From a virus: a stretch of DNA of 23,405 nt. Positions 21,624-23,405 of this stretch are shown here, one piece after another. The notes under the pieces are model-generated. The model was given only the letters and a program-made list of their open reading frames with translations. It made no database searches and was not told the origin of the DNA. Position numbers and translations under genes: made by a program. Every line of letters starts with the position of its first letter. The stretch's first letter is position 1. Location: IMG/VR virus record IMGVR_UViG_3300000318_000010, positions 1 through 23,405 of that record; one strand, given 5' to 3'.

Positions 21624-22856
21624 ATGCCAAATGACAAGCGAATAAAAAGAGATAAGAATGGACTCTATTATGTCCGTTATGAAGCTGGCTTTAAAGCAGA
21701 CGGCACCCGTAATCAAAAGTTCCGAGGTGGATTCTCAACTGCTGATGATGCAGAAGATTTTCTGAATGAACAAAAATATAATCTCCGCCACGGTACATAT
21801 ATCAACCCTGAAAAAACACTAGTATGCCAATACCTGAATAAATGGCTTGAGGACCGGAAGGAAGAATTAAGCCCCACAACATATTCAGGATATGAGGTGA
21901 ATATTCGCTGCCACATTAACCCGCACATCGGTGGCCTCCGGCTCCAGGATCTCAAAGCAATCCACATCAAAGATATGTACAAAGCCCTTCAAAAAGACAG
22001 AGATGTTACAATAGACAAAGAAGTAAGGCATTTTAAAAAGCTCTCTCCTAAGTCAATTTTGTATGTTCGTCGCGTATTATCAAAAGCTCTGGAGGATGCC
22101 TGTATCGATGAGATATTGGAGAAAAATGCGGCACGGACTGCAAAATCGCCAGAAGTAGCAAAACATAAAGCAAAATTTCTTTCGACAGCTCAAATAAAAA
22201 CCATGCTTGAAAAATTCGAGAACGACGATCTGTTTGTACCGGTTTATCTGGCTGTTGTTCTTGGATTGCGAAGGGGAGAAGCGCTTGGGTTAAGGTGGGA
22301 AAACATAGACTTTGACCAGAAAATAATTATGATTCGTTCAGAACTCACCATGTATGATGGCAATCCAATTTTCATTGAAGACGTGAAAACAGAAGATTCC
22401 GATAGAGATATCATCGTAACAGACAGGATAATCGAATTGCTGAAAAGGCAAAAGATCTCTCAGAAAGAGAACAAGCTTGCAATGGGCAAGAAATACATTT
22501 CAAAATTCACTTGCCAGTACTGCGTAGAAAAAGGATCTAAAATAACCGAAAAGGAAATGAAAGCAACAGACTTTATATGCACATGGCCGGACGGGGTTAT
22601 ATTTAATCCATCGCACGTAACAAGATCTTTTAAGGACAGGATGAAAAAATTTGGGCTGCCCGAGATCACATTCCATGAATTGCGGCATTCCAACGGAGCT
22701 TTGATGATTTCTCAAAACGTACAATTGAAAGGAGCTAGTGAGAGGCTCGGCCATAGTACTATTGTCATTACAAATGATTATTATGGGCATGTTGAAAAAT
22801 CCGTTCAAGAAAGCATTGCCAATACAATCGATCGAGCAATATGGAATGACGAATAG
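21624..22856 (+). CDS. int: Tyrosine integrase
   Basis: Site-specific recombinase, 410 aa. An N-terminal arm-binding domain (about 1-58: GLYYVRYEAG, FSTADDAEDFLNEQ) is followed by the core-binding SAM-like domain (65-170) and the catalytic domain. Catalytic residues: R216 in LGLRRGEALGLRW, K255 in VKTEDSDRD, H351/R354 in FHELRHS, H377 in RLGHST, and nucleophile Y387 in TNDYYGHV. An insert at about 290-322 carries C297, C300 and C319, not typical of the fold. ATG with GAGGAG eight bases upstream. It directly precedes the attachment site in the tRNA-Ser gene. Confidence 0.95.
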   Translation: MPNDKRIKRDKNGLYYVRYEAGFKADGTRNQKFRGGFSTADDAEDFLNEQKYNLRHGTYINPEKTLVCQYLNKWLEDRKEELSPTTYSGYEVNIRCHINPHIGGLRLQDLKAIHIKDMYKALQKDRDVTIDKEVRHFKKLSPKSILYVRRVLSKALEDACIDEILEKNAARTAKSPEVAKHKAKFLSTAQIKTMLEKFENDDLFVPVYLAVVLGLRRGEALGLRWENIDFDQKIIMIRSELTMYDGNPIFIEDVKTEDSDRDIIVTDRIIELLKRQKISQKENKLAMGKKYISKFTCQYCVEKGSKITEKEMKATDFICTWPDGVIFNPSHVTRSFKDRMKKFGLPEITFHELRHSNGALMISQNVQLKGASERLGHSTIVITNDYYGHVEKSVQESIANTIDRAIWNDE

Positions 22857-22860
22857 CATG

Positions 22861-22938
22861 ATTGTATACAGTATACAATATACACTAAAAATTTCACGAA
22901 AACTTCACATGAAATGTGAAATGAAGTGGTTTTTAGTG
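22861..22938. repeat. Palindrome and nested inverted repeats between integrase and attachment site
   Basis: A perfect 19-bp palindrome, ATTGTATACAGTATACAAT (22861-22879), begins within a few bases of the integrase stop. It is followed by CACTAAAAA (22883-22891) paired with TTTTTAGTG (22930-22938), enclosing TTCACAT-GAA-ATGTGAA (22904-22920). The outer pair can act as a terminator for the integrase gene, or the repeats may be integrase/excisionase arm sites. Both readings are inference. Confidence 0.6.
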
Positions 22939-23023
22939 GATAGAATTGGAAAGCACAAAACCCGCAAACCCTTGATATGTGGCACCTCGTGAGCTTCAGT
23001 GGTTAATTGTGAAAAATGAAAAA

Positions 23024-23086
23024 TACGACTGGAAATCGTGTGAACGTTAACCCGTTCCAAGAGTTCGAATCTCTTTCTCTCCGCCA
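23024..23086 (+). other. Attachment site (right prophage end): 3' part of tRNA-Ser(GGA)
   Basis: Begins with the anticodon arm (TACGA, loop CTGGAAA with anticodon GGA at 23031-23033, TCGTG), then a long variable arm (GAACG/CGTTC), the T arm (AAGAG-TTCGAAT-CTCTT), the 3' acceptor strand TCTCTCC, and G-CCA. No matching 5' acceptor strand (GGAGAGA) or D arm exists upstream; that sequence is phage DNA. This is the duplicated 3' end left by integration into the tRNA gene; the complete gene should stand at the other prophage end. The exact crossover core cannot be fixed without that end. Confidence 0.85.
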
Positions 23087-23091
23087 CAATG

Positions 23092-23130
23092 AAGGCTTTC
23101 AGGGTTTAGACCTGAAAGCCTTTGTTTTTT
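23092..23130 (+). terminator. Terminator of the original tRNA-Ser transcription unit
   Basis: A perfect 12-bp stem, AAGGCTTTCAGG with CCTGAAAGCCTT, loop GTTTAGA, then TTTGTTTTTT. It follows the CCA end by five bases and marks bacterial DNA beyond the prophage. Confidence 0.9.
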
Positions 23131-23405
23131 GTGTCTAGAAATGTCGACGGTTAGTCGACGATAGACGGAAATACTTGTAACTACATATAAATAACATCAC
23201 ACGAATTAAGCGAAATTTTGGGCGTCGGAAGGTCGACTAATTTGCAGTTATTACATTATATTAGTAAACCGACCTTCAGTATAAAGCTCGCATAATGTGA
23301 GACGCAATTTATAGGGTGCGTTTAATTTTCGTGCACCATAATATTCCAAATAGCGTTGCAAACACATACAAAACAAGAAGTATATAAAAGCTGGAACAGC
23401 TCAAA
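23131..23405. other. Bacterial flank without a complete gene
   Basis: AT-rich. It has a GTCGAC...GTCGAC pair at 23144-23158 and a long imperfect hairpin at about 23230-23278 (AAGGTCGACTAAT with ATTAGT-AAAC-CGACCTT). On the minus strand a frame ending at 23309 encodes a hydrophobic segment (YILLVLYVFATLFGILWC) and a basic tail, and could be the end of a membrane protein entering from the right, but too little is visible to call it. Confidence 0.4.

Noticed and set aside
22981-23086. A complete tRNA-Ser gene at the right end
   Set aside because: Only the anticodon arm to CCA is present; no 5' acceptor strand complementary to TCTCTCC and no D arm are found upstream.

Overview
The window is the right-hand part of a temperate tailed prophage integrated in a Bacillota chromosome. 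Probable host classes are Clostridia or Negativicutes, but the sequence does not settle this. The evidence is: AGGAGG-type ribosome sites throughout, frequent TTG and GTG starts, an AbrB-type regulator, an ImmR/ImmA-style immunity pair, a Firmicutes-type boxA, and a set of phage families (DUF1351, DUF2800, DUF2815, DUF3310, DUF1492/ArpU-like) that travel together in phages of this phylum. The right prophage boundary is visible: the integrase is followed by the 3' half of a tRNA-Ser(GGA) gene (23024-23086) and a strong terminator, and then by about 275 bp of apparently bacterial DNA. The left prophage end lies outside the window.

Layout from right to left. (a) 20484-22856, plus strand: lysogeny module of an XRE repressor, an ImmA-like metallopeptidase and a tyrosine integrase. 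(b) 20270-20483: divergent control region with five copies of a 15-bp palindromic operator, one of which fills the spacer of the repressor promoter. (c) 18143-20260, minus strand: early genes, comprising a Cro-like XRE protein, an excisionase-like HTH protein, a structured leader with a boxA-like sequence, and small unknown proteins. A small plus-strand cysteine protein with its own promoter (18809-18958) is inserted here. (d) 14417-18146: a 900-residue cysteine-rich DUF3102-like/coiled-coil protein, a 3D-domain wall protein, a small zinc protein and an AbrB-type regulator. (e) 2293-14339: recombination and replication block with DUF1351, a P/Q-rich protein, a Cas4-like nuclease (DUF2800), an SSB-like DUF2815 protein, a 66-residue protein with an SSB-like tip, family A DNA polymerase, DUF4326, an unknown VRGHF-motif protein, a VapE-type primase/helicase, a repeat cluster that may be the replication origin, VRR-NUC nuclease, SNF2-type helicase and a DUF3310 protein. 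(f) 2063-2266: a plus-strand two-helix membrane protein, probably a moron. (g) 1473-1904: an ArpU/DUF1492-like late regulator followed by two terminators. (h) 1-1300: start of the late operon, with a probable activator-dependent promoter, a possible cos region, Nu1-like small terminase and GpA-like large terminase (cut by the window edge).

The minus-strand block is tightly coupled, with at least eight ATGA stop/start overlaps. The logic is: the repressor holds the early promoter through the operator array, ImmA probably relieves repression, early transcription may be made termination-resistant at the boxA leader, replication and recombination proteins are made, and the ArpU-like protein then switches on packaging genes. 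The least explained parts are the boxA leader with its partial repeat, the TGTTTCA repeat cluster, the 900-residue protein, the VRGHF-motif protein, and the pairing of an SSB-like protein that lacks an acidic tip with a small protein that has one.
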